Shown: in pieces, positions 53,182 through 62,612 of the stretch
How the letters are laid out: every line of letters begins with the position of its first letter
Position numbering within the stretch: the stretch's first letter is position 1
From: Streptomyces chattanoogensis
GTDB lineage: Bacteria; Actinomycetota; Actinomycetes; Streptomycetales; Streptomycetaceae
Length of the DNA: 64,000 nucleotides
Assembly: GCF_001294335.1 (NCBI RefSeq)
Contig: NZ_LGKG01000134.1
Coordinates: 62,001 to 126,000 of the forward strand
Direction: 5' to 3'
The notes under the pieces: model-generated
Seen by the model: the letters and a program-made list of their open reading frames with translations, nothing else
The model's database searches: none
Told to the model about the DNA's origin: nothing
Program-made: the position numbers and the translations under genes

Positions 53182-54246
53182 ATGGCTTACATAGGTCAGC
53201 CACCGCCATCGCCGCCCTCGGCAAGCCTCTACCGGGCCCGCGGGCGGCTGCCCCGTCGGCTGCCCCGCCGGCCCCGCCGACCCCGCCGGCCATGGCGCCG
53301 CCGGGTGCCGGCGGCGCTGGTGGCCCTGTTGGTGCTGGTGGGGACAGCCGCCGTCGGCCTCTACGGATGGGCCGCGGAGCGCGTCCGGCATGTGGGGGCG
53401 CTGGACGACTACGTGGGGCGGCCGCCCGCGGGCAAGGGGACGAACTGGCTGCTGGTCGGGTCCGACAGCCGGGGTGCGCTGACGCCCGAACAGCGCAATG
53501 ACCTGCACGTGGGTAACAACACGGTCCGTAACACCGACACGATCATGGTGCTGCACTCCGGCCGGCACGGCCCGTATCTGGTCAGTCTGCCCCGCGACAG
53601 TTACGTCCCGGTGCCGGGGCACGGCCGGACGAAGATCAATGCGGCGTACGGGGCCGGCGGGCCGCGGCTGCTGACCCGTACGGTCGAGGGGGCGACGGGT
53701 CTGCGGATCGACCGCTATGCCGAGGTGAACTTCCTGGGGCTGGTGCGGGTCGTGGACGCGCTGGGCGGGGTGCGGCTGTGTCTGGACCGGCCGCTGCGGG
53801 ACGCCCGTTCCGGGGCGGATTTCGCGGCGGGCTGTCATCGGACGGACGGGCGGCGGGCGCTGGCGTTCGTACGGGCCCGCTATGCCGACCCGCAAGGTGA
53901 CCTCGGACGGGTGAAGCGGCAGCGGCAGCTGATCGGTGCCGTCGCGGACAAGATGCTGGGGCCCGGCGTGCTCTTCGATCCGTTCCGGCTGCTGCCGGTG
54001 GCCGACGCCGGGCTGGCCGCGGTCGCCGTCGACAACGGGTCGGGAACGCCCGAACTGCTGGCCATGGCCCGGGCGATGAAGGAGGTCGGCGGGGGCGGCG
54101 GCGCGGCGGCCACCGTCCCGGTGGCCAGTCCCGGTGTGGCGACGGCGGGCGCCGGTGAGGTGCTGCTGTGGGACGCAAATGGGGCACGGCGGCTGTTCGG
54201 CGCTTTGCGCGTCGATGCCGTTATTCCGACTTCTGGCACCGATTGA
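53182..54246 (+). CDS. LytR-CpsA-Psr (LCP) family glycopolymer transferase
   Basis: From ATG 53182, 354 residues; ATG 53146 would add 12 residues but lies in the repeat. A basic cytoplasmic tail (RARGRLPRRLPRRPRRP) and one transmembrane helix (ALVALLVLVGTAAVGLYGW) precede the extracytoplasmic LCP domain: NWLLVGSDSR, RNTDTIMVLHSGRHGPYLVSLPRDSYV (conserved Asp and Arg), GRTKINAAYGAGGPRLLTRTVEGATGLRIDRYAEVNFLGLVRVVDALGGV, and ALAFVRARYADPQGDLGRVKRQRQLI. LCP enzymes attach teichoic acid-like or other polymers to peptidoglycan. No ribosome binding site is clear. Confidence 0.88.
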   Translation: MAYIGQPPPSPPSASLYRARGRLPRRLPRRPRRPRRPWRRRVPAALVALLVLVGTAAVGLYGWAAERVRHVGALDDYVGRPPAGKGTNWLLVGSDSRGALTPEQRNDLHVGNNTVRNTDTIMVLHSGRHGPYLVSLPRDSYVPVPGHGRTKINAAYGAGGPRLLTRTVEGATGLRIDRYAEVNFLGLVRVVDALGGVRLCLDRPLRDARSGADFAAGCHRTDGRRALAFVRARYADPQGDLGRVKRQRQLIGAVADKMLGPGVLFDPFRLLPVADAGLAAVAVDNGSGTPELLAMARAMKEVGGGGGAAATVPVASPGVATAGAGEVLLWDANGARRLFGALRVDAVIPTSGTD

Positions 54247-54323
54247 CGCATCCTTGTGTGGGAGAGGGGTGAAGTGTCGCGATAGGGCGGCTTCGAGCCG
54301 ATCCAGAAAAGGGGCTTTGAGGG

Positions 54324-55460
54324 ATGAGTGTTTCGGTTTCGCCTCACGGGTTCGAGACCGTACGAGGACGCGGCTACCGGCCGGAGGACGTCGACCGGCG
54401 CGTGGAGGGGCTCTCAATAGACCGTGACTCGTGCTGGGAGCGGGCGGCGCGGCTGACCGTGCTCTGCAACGAGATGGACGCGGAGCTGGCGGAACTTCAG
54501 GAGTATGTGGCGAAGCTGCCGCCGCAGACCTTCGAGTCCCTGGGCGAGAACGCCCTGCTGATGCTGCGGACCGCGACGTCGGAGGCGGAGCGGCTGCGGG
54601 CCGAGGCGCAGGTGGCGGCCGAGCGGATCCGCGACGAGGCGATGGAGTACGCCGACCGGGTCCGCGATGCGGCGGAGTCGGCGTCGCGGGAGCTGCGGGC
54701 CGAGGCGGAGGAGAGCGGGCGGCGCACCGAGGAGGCGGCGCGGGCGGAGGCCGCCGGGCTGGCGGAGGAGGCGGACGAGGACGCCGAGCAGTGGCGCGGT
54801 GAGGCGGCCGCGGTGCTCGCCGACATGCGGCACCGCACCGACCAGATGTGGCACGAACAGGAGCGGCGGCAGGCCGAGGAGTGGGACGCGGCCGGGCGGG
54901 AGCTGGCGGTCCTCGAGGCCGAGACGGACCGGCTGGTCGCCGAGCTGGACGAGCGCGCCGACGCCCTGCTCGCCGAGCGGCGGCGCCTCGTCGCGGAGGT
55001 CGAGGAGGCCGCCCGGCACTGCGAGGAGGACGCGGACGACCGTGCCGTGGCGATCGTCGCCCAGGCCAGGGTGGAGGCGGAGCGCATCGAGCGCACTACG
55101 GCGCGGGTGCTGCGCGAACACGAGGAGGAGCGCGCGGAGGTCCGGGCCCATATGGCGCATGTCCGCAACAGTCTGGCGGCGCTGACGGGGAAGGATCCGG
55201 AGGGCCTGGAGGACGGGACGGAGGCGGAGCCGGAGACGGAACCGGAGACGCGGCCGGAACCGGGGGCGGCGGCCGACGGTGAGGGCGGCGGCACCGGTGC
55301 GGGCGACTCCGGTGACGGCGGTGCCGAAAGCGCTGCCGCCGACACCGGCACCCGCGATCCCGACGGCTGCGACCCCGACAACGAGGACACCCTGGAGACC
55401 GAGCTCCCCCGGCTGGACGGCCCGTTGGACGAACCGGCGGACAGCCGGGTGGAGGGCTGA
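54324..55460 (+). CDS. Coiled-coil protein with DivIVA-like N-terminus
   Basis: A 378-residue acidic protein. The start (VSPHGFETVRGRGYRPEDVDRRVEGLSIDRD) resembles the lipid-binding crossover region of DivIVA. Residues 55-290 are almost all charged heptads with many A-E-x-x-R repeats, a long coiled coil; the C-terminal 85 residues are acidic Gly/Glu-rich and disordered. Similar Streptomyces proteins have been annotated as cellulose-binding proteins, and polar-growth scaffolds such as FilP and Scy have comparable coils, so a cytoskeletal role is possible. Located 77 bp after the LCP gene. Confidence 0.78.
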   Translation: MSVSVSPHGFETVRGRGYRPEDVDRRVEGLSIDRDSCWERAARLTVLCNEMDAELAELQEYVAKLPPQTFESLGENALLMLRTATSEAERLRAEAQVAAERIRDEAMEYADRVRDAAESASRELRAEAEESGRRTEEAARAEAAGLAEEADEDAEQWRGEAAAVLADMRHRTDQMWHEQERRQAEEWDAAGRELAVLEAETDRLVAELDERADALLAERRRLVAEVEEAARHCEEDADDRAVAIVAQARVEAERIERTTARVLREHEEERAEVRAHMAHVRNSLAALTGKDPEGLEDGTEAEPETEPETRPEPGAAADGEGGGTGAGDSGDGGAESAAADTGTRDPDGCDPDNEDTLETELPRLDGPLDEPADSRVEG

Positions 55461-55486
55461 CCCGGCGCGCCGCCGCCCGCGTCCGC

Positions 55487-57100
55487 CTACTTCGCGGCGG
55501 CCCCGGCGTCGTCCGTCTCCCGCTGTGTACGGGCATCCGCATGCACCGGGAAGCGCCGGGGCGCCAGCAGGAGCAGCGCGAGCACGGCGAGGGCGGCGGC
55601 CGCGGCGGCACCGAGGTAGACGTGGTCGACGGTGGTGTCGACGGCGCGCCGCAGATAGTCGGCGGCGCGGGCGGTGAGCGCGCCGGCCTTCTCCAGGGCG
55701 TGCGAGACGGCGTCGAGGTCGCCCGGCAGGCCGGTCCGGATGTCTGCCGGGGCGTGGGCGAGACGGTCGTTGAGGGTGCTGTTGGCGATGGCGCCGAAGA
55801 GGGCCGCGCCCAGGGACTGGCCGACCTGGCGGCAGAAGAGGATGGAGGCGGTGGCGGTGCCGCGTTCGGCGTAGCCGACGGAGGACTGGACGCCGATGAT
55901 CAGCGGCAGCTGGAACAGGCCGAGGGAGGCGCCGAGCGCCAGCATGATCAGGGCCGGCTGCCAGGCGGCGCCCGGATAGGGCAGCAGGGGGAAGGCGAGC
56001 AGGCACAGCGCCGCCGCGGCCATGCCGGTCAGCGCGCAGTTGCGGATGCCGATGCGGTTGTAGACGTGGCTGCTCAGAGCCGCCGAGACCGGCCAGCTCA
56101 GCGTCATCACGGAGAGCACGAAGCCGGCGGCCGTCGGGCCCAGGCCGAGCACCGTCTGGGCGTAGGTGGGCAGGAAGACGGTGGGGGCGACCATCAGCAG
56201 GCCCAGCGCGCCGAGGGCGAGGTTGACGGCGGAGATGGTGCGGCGGCGCCAGACCCAGCCGGGGATGATCGGTTCGGCGGCGCGGCGCTCGATCAGCACG
56301 GTGGCCGCCGCGCACACCGCCGTACCCCCGAAGAGCAGCAGCGAAGGGGTGGAGAGCCAGGGCCAGGCGACGCCGCCCTGGACCAGTGCGGTCAGCAGCA
56401 GGCCGCCGGTGGCGAAGATGGCGAGCGCGCCGGGCCAGTCGACGCGGGGGCGGTGCGCGGGTGCGGGCCGTTCCGTGCCGCCCTTGTTCTCGAAGAAGTA
56501 CCGGCCGATCAGCCACAGGGCGACGGCGCCCACCGGCACATTGACCAGGAAGATCCACCGCCAGCCGGCGTACGTGGCGAGCAGGCCGCCCAGTGCGGGC
56601 CCGGCGACCGCGGAGGTGGCCCACACCGAGGACAGTTTGGCCTGGATCTTGGGGCGTTCCTTCATCGGGTAGAGGTCGGCGGCGACGGTCTGGACGGTGC
56701 CCTGGAGGGCGCCGCCGCCCAGGCCCTGCAGGACCCGGAAGGCGATCAGGGAGGCCATGTTCCAGGCCCCCGCGCAGGCCAGCGAGCCGACGAGGAAGAG
56801 CACGATGCCGGCGATCAGGATGGGCTTGCGGCCGAAGGTGTCGGAGAGCTTGCCGTAGACGGGCAGGGTGACGGTGACGGCGAGCAGATAGCCGGAGAAG
56901 AGCCAGGAGAAGACGGCGAAGCCGCCGAGGTCGCCGACGATCTGCGGGATGGCGGTGGCGATGATCGTGGAGTCGAGGGCGGCCAGCGCCATGGAGAGCA
57001 TCAGGGCGGCGGCGACGGGGCCGCGCCCGGAGCCCGGTGCGCCGCCCGCCGCTATGTCCGTGTCGCTTGCGCTCTCGCTGCCTTTCGTGGTGCCGCTCAC
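55487..57100 (-). CDS. MFS drug:H+ antiporter, DHA2 family
   Basis: From GTG 57100 (GGAGGGG upstream), 537 residues with 14 helices. Motif A is GKLSDTFGRKPILIAG, helix 1 has LDSTIIATAIPQIVGDLGG (motif D1), and RVLQGLGGGALQGTVQTVAADLYPMKER and GPALGGLLATYAGWRWIFLVNVPVGAV (motif C) follow; this is the EmrB/QacA pattern. It exports drugs with proton influx. The C-terminus after helix 14 is hydrophilic. The coding-region extension beyond 57100 overlaps an operator palindrome and is rejected. Confidence 0.92.
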   Translation of the reverse strand: MSGTTKGSESASDTDIAAGGAPGSGRGPVAAALMLSMALAALDSTIIATAIPQIVGDLGGFAVFSWLFSGYLLAVTVTLPVYGKLSDTFGRKPILIAGIVLFLVGSLACAGAWNMASLIAFRVLQGLGGGALQGTVQTVAADLYPMKERPKIQAKLSSVWATSAVAGPALGGLLATYAGWRWIFLVNVPVGAVALWLIGRYFFENKGGTERPAPAHRPRVDWPGALAIFATGGLLLTALVQGGVAWPWLSTPSLLLFGGTAVCAAATVLIERRAAEPIIPGWVWRRRTISAVNLALGALGLLMVAPTVFLPTYAQTVLGLGPTAAGFVLSVMTLSWPVSAALSSHVYNRIGIRNCALTGMAAAALCLLAFPLLPYPGAAWQPALIMLALGASLGLFQLPLIIGVQSSVGYAERGTATASILFCRQVGQSLGAALFGAIANSTLNDRLAHAPADIRTGLPGDLDAVSHALEKAGALTARAADYLRRAVDTTVDHVYLGAAAAAALAVLALLLLAPRRFPVHADARTQRETDDAGAAAK

Positions 57101-57124
57101 CGGGCCCCTCCGCCTCTCCGCCGT

Positions 57125-57150
57125 CCCCTGCATGCGATTGCATGTAGGGG
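57125..57150. promoter_or_regulatory. Operator-like palindrome before the DHA2 transporter
   Basis: CCCCTGCATGC-GATT-GCATGTAGGGG is an 11-4-11 inverted repeat with one mismatch, 25 bp before the transporter start. It is a probable repressor site of MarR or TetR type; no matching regulator gene lies in the window. Confidence 0.65.
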
Positions 57151-57361
57151 ACACCCTTCCATGTGGGGCCGCGGGACGGAACGGGGCTTCTCGCTGGGTG
57201 GACGGGCCGTCGGCTCGGGCGGCCGGTTGTCGGTAGCGAGGGGCGCGAAGCTCGATGAGGGGCGGTGGCCGGGCGACGGGCGGGCGTATGGTGGGCAGCC
57301 CCGGCACGTAGCACGTGTCGGGCGGTCGCGTTGTTCGCCTCCCTGGGACGGAAGCCTTTTC

Positions 57362-60300
57362 ATGAGCCTGACTGGTCTGCTCGACGCCGTCGTACGGGAC
57401 CCGGCGCTCGCCGAAGCGGTCAAGGCCGCGGCCGACGGCCACCGGCCGCATGTGGACCTGGTCGGCCCGCCGGCCGCCCGGCCCTTCGCGGTGGCGGCGC
57501 TGGCCCGCGAGTCCGGTCGCCCGGTGCTCGCGGTGACCGCCACCGGACGCGAGGCCGAGGACCTCGCCGCCGCGCTGCGCAGCCTGATGCCCGCCGGCGA
57601 GGACAACTCCGTCGTCGAGTTCCCCTCGTGGGAGACGCTGCCGCACGAGCGGCTCTCACCGCGCTCGGACACCGTCGGCCGCCGCCTCGCGGTGCTGCGC
57701 CGGCTCGCCCACCCGCGCCGGGACGACCCGACCGCCGGGCCCGTCTCCGTCGTCGTCGCCCCGATCCGTTCCGTGCTCCAGCCGCAGGTCAAGGGCCTGG
57801 GCGAGCTGGAGCCGGTGAGTCTGCGCACGGGGCAGAGCGCCGACCTCGAGGAGGTCGTGGACGGGCTGGCGGCGGCCGCCTACGCACGCGTCGAGCTGGT
57901 CGAGAAGCGCGGCGAGTTCGCGGTCCGCGGCGGCATCCTGGACGTCTTCCCGCCCACCGAGGAGCATCCGCTCCGGGTCGAGTTCTGGGGCGACGACGTC
58001 GAGGAGATCCGCTACTTCAAGGTCGCCGACCAGCGGTCCCTGGAAGTCGCCGAGCACGGTCTGTGGGCGCCGCCGTGCCGCGAGCTGCTGCTGACCGACA
58101 AGGTGCGGCAGCGGGCCGCGGCGCTCGCCGAACAGCACCCGGAGCTGGGCGAACTCCTCGGCAAGATCGCCGAGGGGATCGCCGTCGAGGGCATGGAGTC
58201 CCTGGCCCCCGTCCTCGTCGACGACATGGAACTGCTGCTGGACGTCCTGCCCAAGGGCAGCATGGCCGTGGTCTGCGACCCGGAGCGGGTACGGACGCGG
58301 GCCGCCGACCTGGTGGCCACCAGCCAGGAGTTCCTGCAGGCGTCCTGGGCGGCGAGTGCGGGCGGGGGAGAGGCGCCGATCGACGTCGGCGCGGCCTCCC
58401 TCTGGGGCATCGCGGACGTCCGCGACCGGGCCCGTGAGCTGGGCATGATGTGGTGGTCGGTGTCGCAGTTCACCTCTGGGGACATCGGGCGCAGTGCCGA
58501 CGACGAAGCGGGCGCCGACGACGACACCCTCAAGCTCGGCATGCACGCCCCGGAGAGCTACCGCGGCGACACCCAGCGCGCGCTCTCCGACACCAAGCAG
58601 TGGCTCGCCGACGGCTGGCGCACGGTCTTCGTCACCGAGGGCCACGGCCCCGCGGCCCGTACGGTCGAGGTGCTCGGCGGCGAGGGCATCGCCGCCCGGC
58701 TGGACGCGGACCTGCCGGAGATCTCCCCGTCCCTCGTCCATGTCGCCTGCGGTTCGATCGACAACGGCTTCATCGACCCGCAGCTCAAGATCGCCGTCCT
58801 GACCGAGACCGACCTCTCCGGCCAGAAGGCGGCCGGCAAGGACGCGGCCCGGATGCCGGCCCGCCGCCGCAAGACCATCGACCCGCTCACCCTCCAGGCC
58901 GGCGACTTCATCGTCCACGAGCAGCACGGCGTCGGCCGCTACATCGAGATGGTGCAGCGCACGGTCCAGGGCGCCACCCGCGAATACCTCCTGGTCGAGT
59001 ACGCCCCCGCCAAGCGCGGCCAGCCCGGCGACCGCCTCTACATCCCGACCGAGCAGCTGGAACAGGTCACCAAGTACGTGGGCGGCGAGGCCCCGACGCT
59101 GCACCGCCTGGGCGGCGCCGACTGGACCAAGACCAAGGCGCGCGCCAAGAAGGCCGTCAAGGAGATCGCGGCGGACCTGATCAAGCTGTACTCGGCGCGG
59201 ATGGCGGCCCCCGGCCACACCTTCGGCCCGGACACCCCCTGGCAGCGCGAGCTGGAGGACGCCTTCCCGTACGCGGAGACGCCCGACCAGCTCACCACCA
59301 TTGCCGAGGTCAAGGAGGACATGGAGAAGTCGGTCCCGATGGACCGTCTGATCTGCGGTGACGTCGGTTACGGCAAGACCGAGATCGCGGTCCGCGCCGC
59401 CTTCAAGGCCGTCCAGGACGGCAAGCAGGTGGCCGTCCTCGTGCCGACGACCCTCCTCGTCCAGCAGCACTACGGCACCTTCACCGAGCGCTACGGCCAG
59501 TTCCCGGTCAACGTCAAGGCGCTCTCCCGTTTCCAGACCGACACCGAGGCCAAGGCGACGCTGGAGGGCCTGCGGGAGGGCTCGGTCGACCTCGTCATCG
59601 GCACCCACCGCCTGTTCTCCGCCGAGACCAAGTTCAAGGACCTGGGCCTGGTCATCGTCGACGAGGAGCAGCGCTTCGGCGTCGAGCACAAGGAGCAGCT
59701 CAAGAAGCTCCGCGCCAACGTGGACGTGCTGACGATGTCGGCCACCCCCATCCCCCGCACCCTGGAGATGGCGGTCACGGGCATCCGCGAGATGTCCACG
59801 ATCACCACGCCCCCCGAGGAGCGCCACCCGGTCCTGACGTTCGTCGGCCCCTACGAGCAGAAGCAGATCGGCGCCGCCATCCGCCGTGAACTCCTGCGCG
59901 AGGGCCAGGTCTTCTACATCCACAACCGCGTCGAGTCCATCGACCGGGCCGCCGCCCGCCTCCGCGAGATCGTCCCCGAGGCCCGTATCCAGACCGCCCA
60001 CGGGCAGATGGGCGAGTCCCAGCTCGAGCAGGTCGTCGTCGATTTCTGGGAGAAGAAATTCGACGTCCTCGTCTCGACCACGATCGTCGAATCGGGCATC
60101 GACATCTCCAACGCCAACACCCTGATCGTCGAGCGCGGCGACAACTTCGGTCTCTCCCAGCTCCACCAGCTGCGCGGCCGCGTCGGCCGGGGCCGCGACC
60201 GGGGCTACGCCTACTTCCTCTACCCGCCGGAGAAGCCGCTCACCGAGACCGCCCACGAGCGGCTGGCCACCATCGCCCAGCACACCGAGATGGGCGCCGG

Positions 60301-60928
60301 TATGTACGTCGCCATGAAGGACCTCGAGATCCGCGGCGCCGGAAACCTCCTGGGCGGCGAACAGTCCGGCCATATCGCCGGCGTCGGCTTCGACCTCTAC
60401 GTACGGATGGTGGGCGAGGCGGTCGCCGACTACCGCGCTTCACTCGAGGGGGGCGTGGAGGAGGAGCCTCCGCTGGAGGTCAAGATCGAGCTCCCGGTGG
60501 ACGCCCATGTCCCGCACGACTACGCGCCCGGCGAGCGGCTGCGCCTGGCGGCCTACCGCGCCATCGCCTCCGCCGCCACGGAGGAGGACATCGCCGCGGT
60601 CCGCGAGGAGCTGACCGACCGCTACGGCAAGCTGCCGGAGCCGGTCGAGAACCTCCTCCTGGTCGCCGGTCTGCGCATGCTCGCCCGCGCCTGCGGCGTC
60701 GCGGACATCACCCTCCAGGGCTCCAACGTCCGCTTCGGACCGGTGGAACTGAGGGAATCGCAGGAGCTGCGCCTGAAGCGGCTCTATCCGCGGACGGTCC
60801 TCAAGCCGGCCACCAAGCAGGTGCTGGTGCCCCGCCCGACCACGGGCAGGATCGGCGGCAAGCCGCTGGTGGGGCGGGAGCTGCTGGCGTGGGTGGGGGA
60901 GTTCCTCACGACGGTTCTGGGGTCGTGA
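57362..60928 (+). CDS. mfd: Transcription-repair coupling factor
   Basis: An 1188-residue SF2 translocase that removes stalled RNA polymerase and recruits UvrA. The UvrB-like N-terminal part has VEFPSWETLPHERLSP and VEKRGEFAVRGGILDVFPPTEEHPLRVEFWGDDVEEIRYF; the RNA-polymerase interacting (CarD-like) domain is GDFIVHEQHGVGRYIEM. The motor has Walker A GDVGYGKTEIA, DEEQRFGVEHKEQLK, SATPIPRTL, and the TRG motif region QLHQLRGRVGRGRDRGYAYFL. The C-terminal D7 domain ends at 60928. Length is typical. A 17-bp repeat copies its last codons after the stop. Confidence 0.96.
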   Translation: MSLTGLLDAVVRDPALAEAVKAAADGHRPHVDLVGPPAARPFAVAALARESGRPVLAVTATGREAEDLAAALRSLMPAGEDNSVVEFPSWETLPHERLSPRSDTVGRRLAVLRRLAHPRRDDPTAGPVSVVVAPIRSVLQPQVKGLGELEPVSLRTGQSADLEEVVDGLAAAAYARVELVEKRGEFAVRGGILDVFPPTEEHPLRVEFWGDDVEEIRYFKVADQRSLEVAEHGLWAPPCRELLLTDKVRQRAAALAEQHPELGELLGKIAEGIAVEGMESLAPVLVDDMELLLDVLPKGSMAVVCDPERVRTRAADLVATSQEFLQASWAASAGGGEAPIDVGAASLWGIADVRDRARELGMMWWSVSQFTSGDIGRSADDEAGADDDTLKLGMHAPESYRGDTQRALSDTKQWLADGWRTVFVTEGHGPAARTVEVLGGEGIAARLDADLPEISPSLVHVACGSIDNGFIDPQLKIAVLTETDLSGQKAAGKDAARMPARRRKTIDPLTLQAGDFIVHEQHGVGRYIEMVQRTVQGATREYLLVEYAPAKRGQPGDRLYIPTEQLEQVTKYVGGEAPTLHRLGGADWTKTKARAKKAVKEIAADLIKLYSARMAAPGHTFGPDTPWQRELEDAFPYAETPDQLTTIAEVKEDMEKSVPMDRLICGDVGYGKTEIAVRAAFKAVQDGKQVAVLVPTTLLVQQHYGTFTERYGQFPVNVKALSRFQTDTEAKATLEGLREGSVDLVIGTHRLFSAETKFKDLGLVIVDEEQRFGVEHKEQLKKLRANVDVLTMSATPIPRTLEMAVTGIREMSTITTPPEERHPVLTFVGPYEQKQIGAAIRRELLREGQVFYIHNRVESIDRAAARLREIVPEARIQTAHGQMGESQLEQVVVDFWEKKFDVLVSTTIVESGIDISNANTLIVERGDNFGLSQLHQLRGRVGRGRDRGYAYFLYPPEKPLTETAHERLATIAQHTEMGAGMYVAMKDLEIRGAGNLLGGEQSGHIAGVGFDLYVRMVGEAVADYRASLEGGVEEEPPLEVKIELPVDAHVPHDYAPGERLRLAAYRAIASAATEEDIAAVREELTDRYGKLPEPVENLLLVAGLRMLARACGVADITLQGSNVRFGPVELRESQELRLKRLYPRTVLKPATKQVLVPRPTTGRIGGKPLVGRELLAWVGEFLTTVLGS

Positions 60929-61000
60929 CGGTTCCGGGGTCGTGACGCGGCAGACGGCGGCCGTCCCGCGCGGGCGGCGCCGCGCTGCGTACGTCCGCGG

Positions 61001-62509
61001 TCAGCGCGCCGACGCCCGCTGGAACACGAGCAGCCCCCCGGCGTCGCCCAGGACGGTGTAGGTGGATTCGGGGTGCCGGGCGGACGCGTCGGCGAGGGCC
61101 TGGCGCGTGGTGCGGTCGGTGGGGTGCTGGACGGCTATGTAGTCGGGGGAGATGCCGCGGGTGTCGCCGATCCAGAAGACCCGGGTGCGGCCGGTGAGGC
61201 GGGACAGCGGGCGGATGTCGGCCTCCACGGTCGCGCCGTCGGGTATCCGCGCCAGCAGCCGGTCGGCGGCGGTGACATCCGGCGTGACGCGGTAGGTGGC
61301 GGCCTCGGTGAGCCGCGACAGCGGCAGCGTGGCGGTCAGGGCGAGCGCGGCGGCCAGTACGGCGGCCGGCAGATGGTGGGCGTATGAGCGCACCCAGGGG
61401 CGGGCGGAGACCCGGGCGCGCGGCAGGGCGTCGACCAGGGCGAGGAGGGCCACCGGCATCAGGACGGCGTTGTAGTGCCAGTCGATGCCCCAGTAGTGCG
61501 GTTCGTGGGAGAGGAACCGCCAGCCGAGAGTCGGCAGCGCGACCAGGAGGAAAGGGGAGCGCAGGGCGAGCAGGCCGGTGGTGGGGAGCAGGACCCACAG
61601 CGTGGTGCGGACGGCGGTGTCGAAGGGGATGGCGGGCGCCGCTCCGCCGTCGGCGCCGAGTTTGCTCCAGTAGTCGTACGAGCCGGAGCCGTTGAAGGCG
61701 GGGATGAGGACGCCGAGGGTGAGCGCGGTGGCGGTGAGCCCGAAGACGACCAGGGCGATGGGCAGCGGCGCGGCCCGGCGGGTGCGGATCAGCACCAGCG
61801 CGCCGATCGCGGCCGCGGTGACGCCCAGGTCCTCCTTGACCAGCACCAGCGGCACGGCCCAGCACACCGCCGCGGTCCAGCGCTCGCGCAGCACCGCCTC
61901 GAGCGCGAAGCCGATCAGCGGCAGTGCGAAGGCTATTTCGTGGAAGTCGAAGTCGACGGCTTTCTGGATGCCCCAGGACGTGCCGTACGCGATGCCGACG
62001 GCCAGGCCAGGGAGGCGTCCCAGGTGCCGGGCGGCGGCGCGGGTGACCGGCAGGACGGACAGCGCGAACAGCGCGGCCTGCGCGAGGAGCAGGGTCAGCG
62101 GCGAGGGGAAGAGCCGGTAGAGCGGGGCGAGCACGATCAGGACGGGGCTGAAGTGGTCGCCGAGGACGTTGGTGCCGGGGCCCTTGAGGTCGACGATCGG
62201 CGCCTGGAGGTGTGCGTAGCCCCGTATCGCCTGCTCGAAGATGCCCAGGTCCCAGGAGGAGGTGGACATCGTCCGGAGGCGGCAGACGGACAGCGCGGCG
62301 AAGGCGACGAAGAAGAACGCGGCGGTCCAGTACGGGTCGAGGCGCGGCGTGCGCAGCGGGGCGCTCGCGTCGCGCAGCCGGTGCGCGGCGCGGCGCAGGC
62401 GGCCGGGGGCGGTGCGCGGAGCGCCGGTGGTCGCGGTCGCGGGGCCGGGGGCGGCGGCCTGGGGCGGGGGCCCGCTGTCGCCCGTGGCCGTTGCTGCGGC
62501 CGTGTCCAT
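61001..62509 (-). CDS. DUF2079-family membrane protein
   Basis: From ATG 62509, 502 residues: an Ala/Pro-rich cytoplasmic N-terminus and about nine to eleven membrane helices. Characteristic parts are SSWDLGIFEQAIRGYAHLQAPIVDLKGPGTNVLGDHFSPVLIVLAPLYRLFPSP near the N-terminus and HEPHYWGIDWHYNAVLMPVALLALVDAL, as in DUF2079 proteins, which resemble glycosyltransferase GT-C folds. A C-terminal globular part ends LVFQRASAR. Substrate unknown. It is convergent with mfd and divergent from the HNH lipoprotein gene. Confidence 0.85.
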   Translation of the reverse strand: MDTAAATATGDSGPPPQAAAPGPATATTGAPRTAPGRLRRAAHRLRDASAPLRTPRLDPYWTAAFFFVAFAALSVCRLRTMSTSSWDLGIFEQAIRGYAHLQAPIVDLKGPGTNVLGDHFSPVLIVLAPLYRLFPSPLTLLLAQAALFALSVLPVTRAAARHLGRLPGLAVGIAYGTSWGIQKAVDFDFHEIAFALPLIGFALEAVLRERWTAAVCWAVPLVLVKEDLGVTAAAIGALVLIRTRRAAPLPIALVVFGLTATALTLGVLIPAFNGSGSYDYWSKLGADGGAAPAIPFDTAVRTTLWVLLPTTGLLALRSPFLLVALPTLGWRFLSHEPHYWGIDWHYNAVLMPVALLALVDALPRARVSARPWVRSYAHHLPAAVLAAALALTATLPLSRLTEAATYRVTPDVTAADRLLARIPDGATVEADIRPLSRLTGRTRVFWIGDTRGISPDYIAVQHPTDRTTRQALADASARHPESTYTVLGDAGGLLVFQRASAR

Positions 62510-62612
62510 GGGGGTCCTCACTCTCGATTTCCGAAAAGATACTCGAAGCGGCGAACCGGACCGGACCGGGCGCCCGCCCCCGCCCCTGCCCCCGCTCCCG
62601 GATTGGACCGCC

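Noticed and set aside
55541..57361. Upstream extension of the mfd frame
   Set aside because: Antisense to the MFS transporter; the true Mfd start MSLTGLLDAVV lies at 57362.
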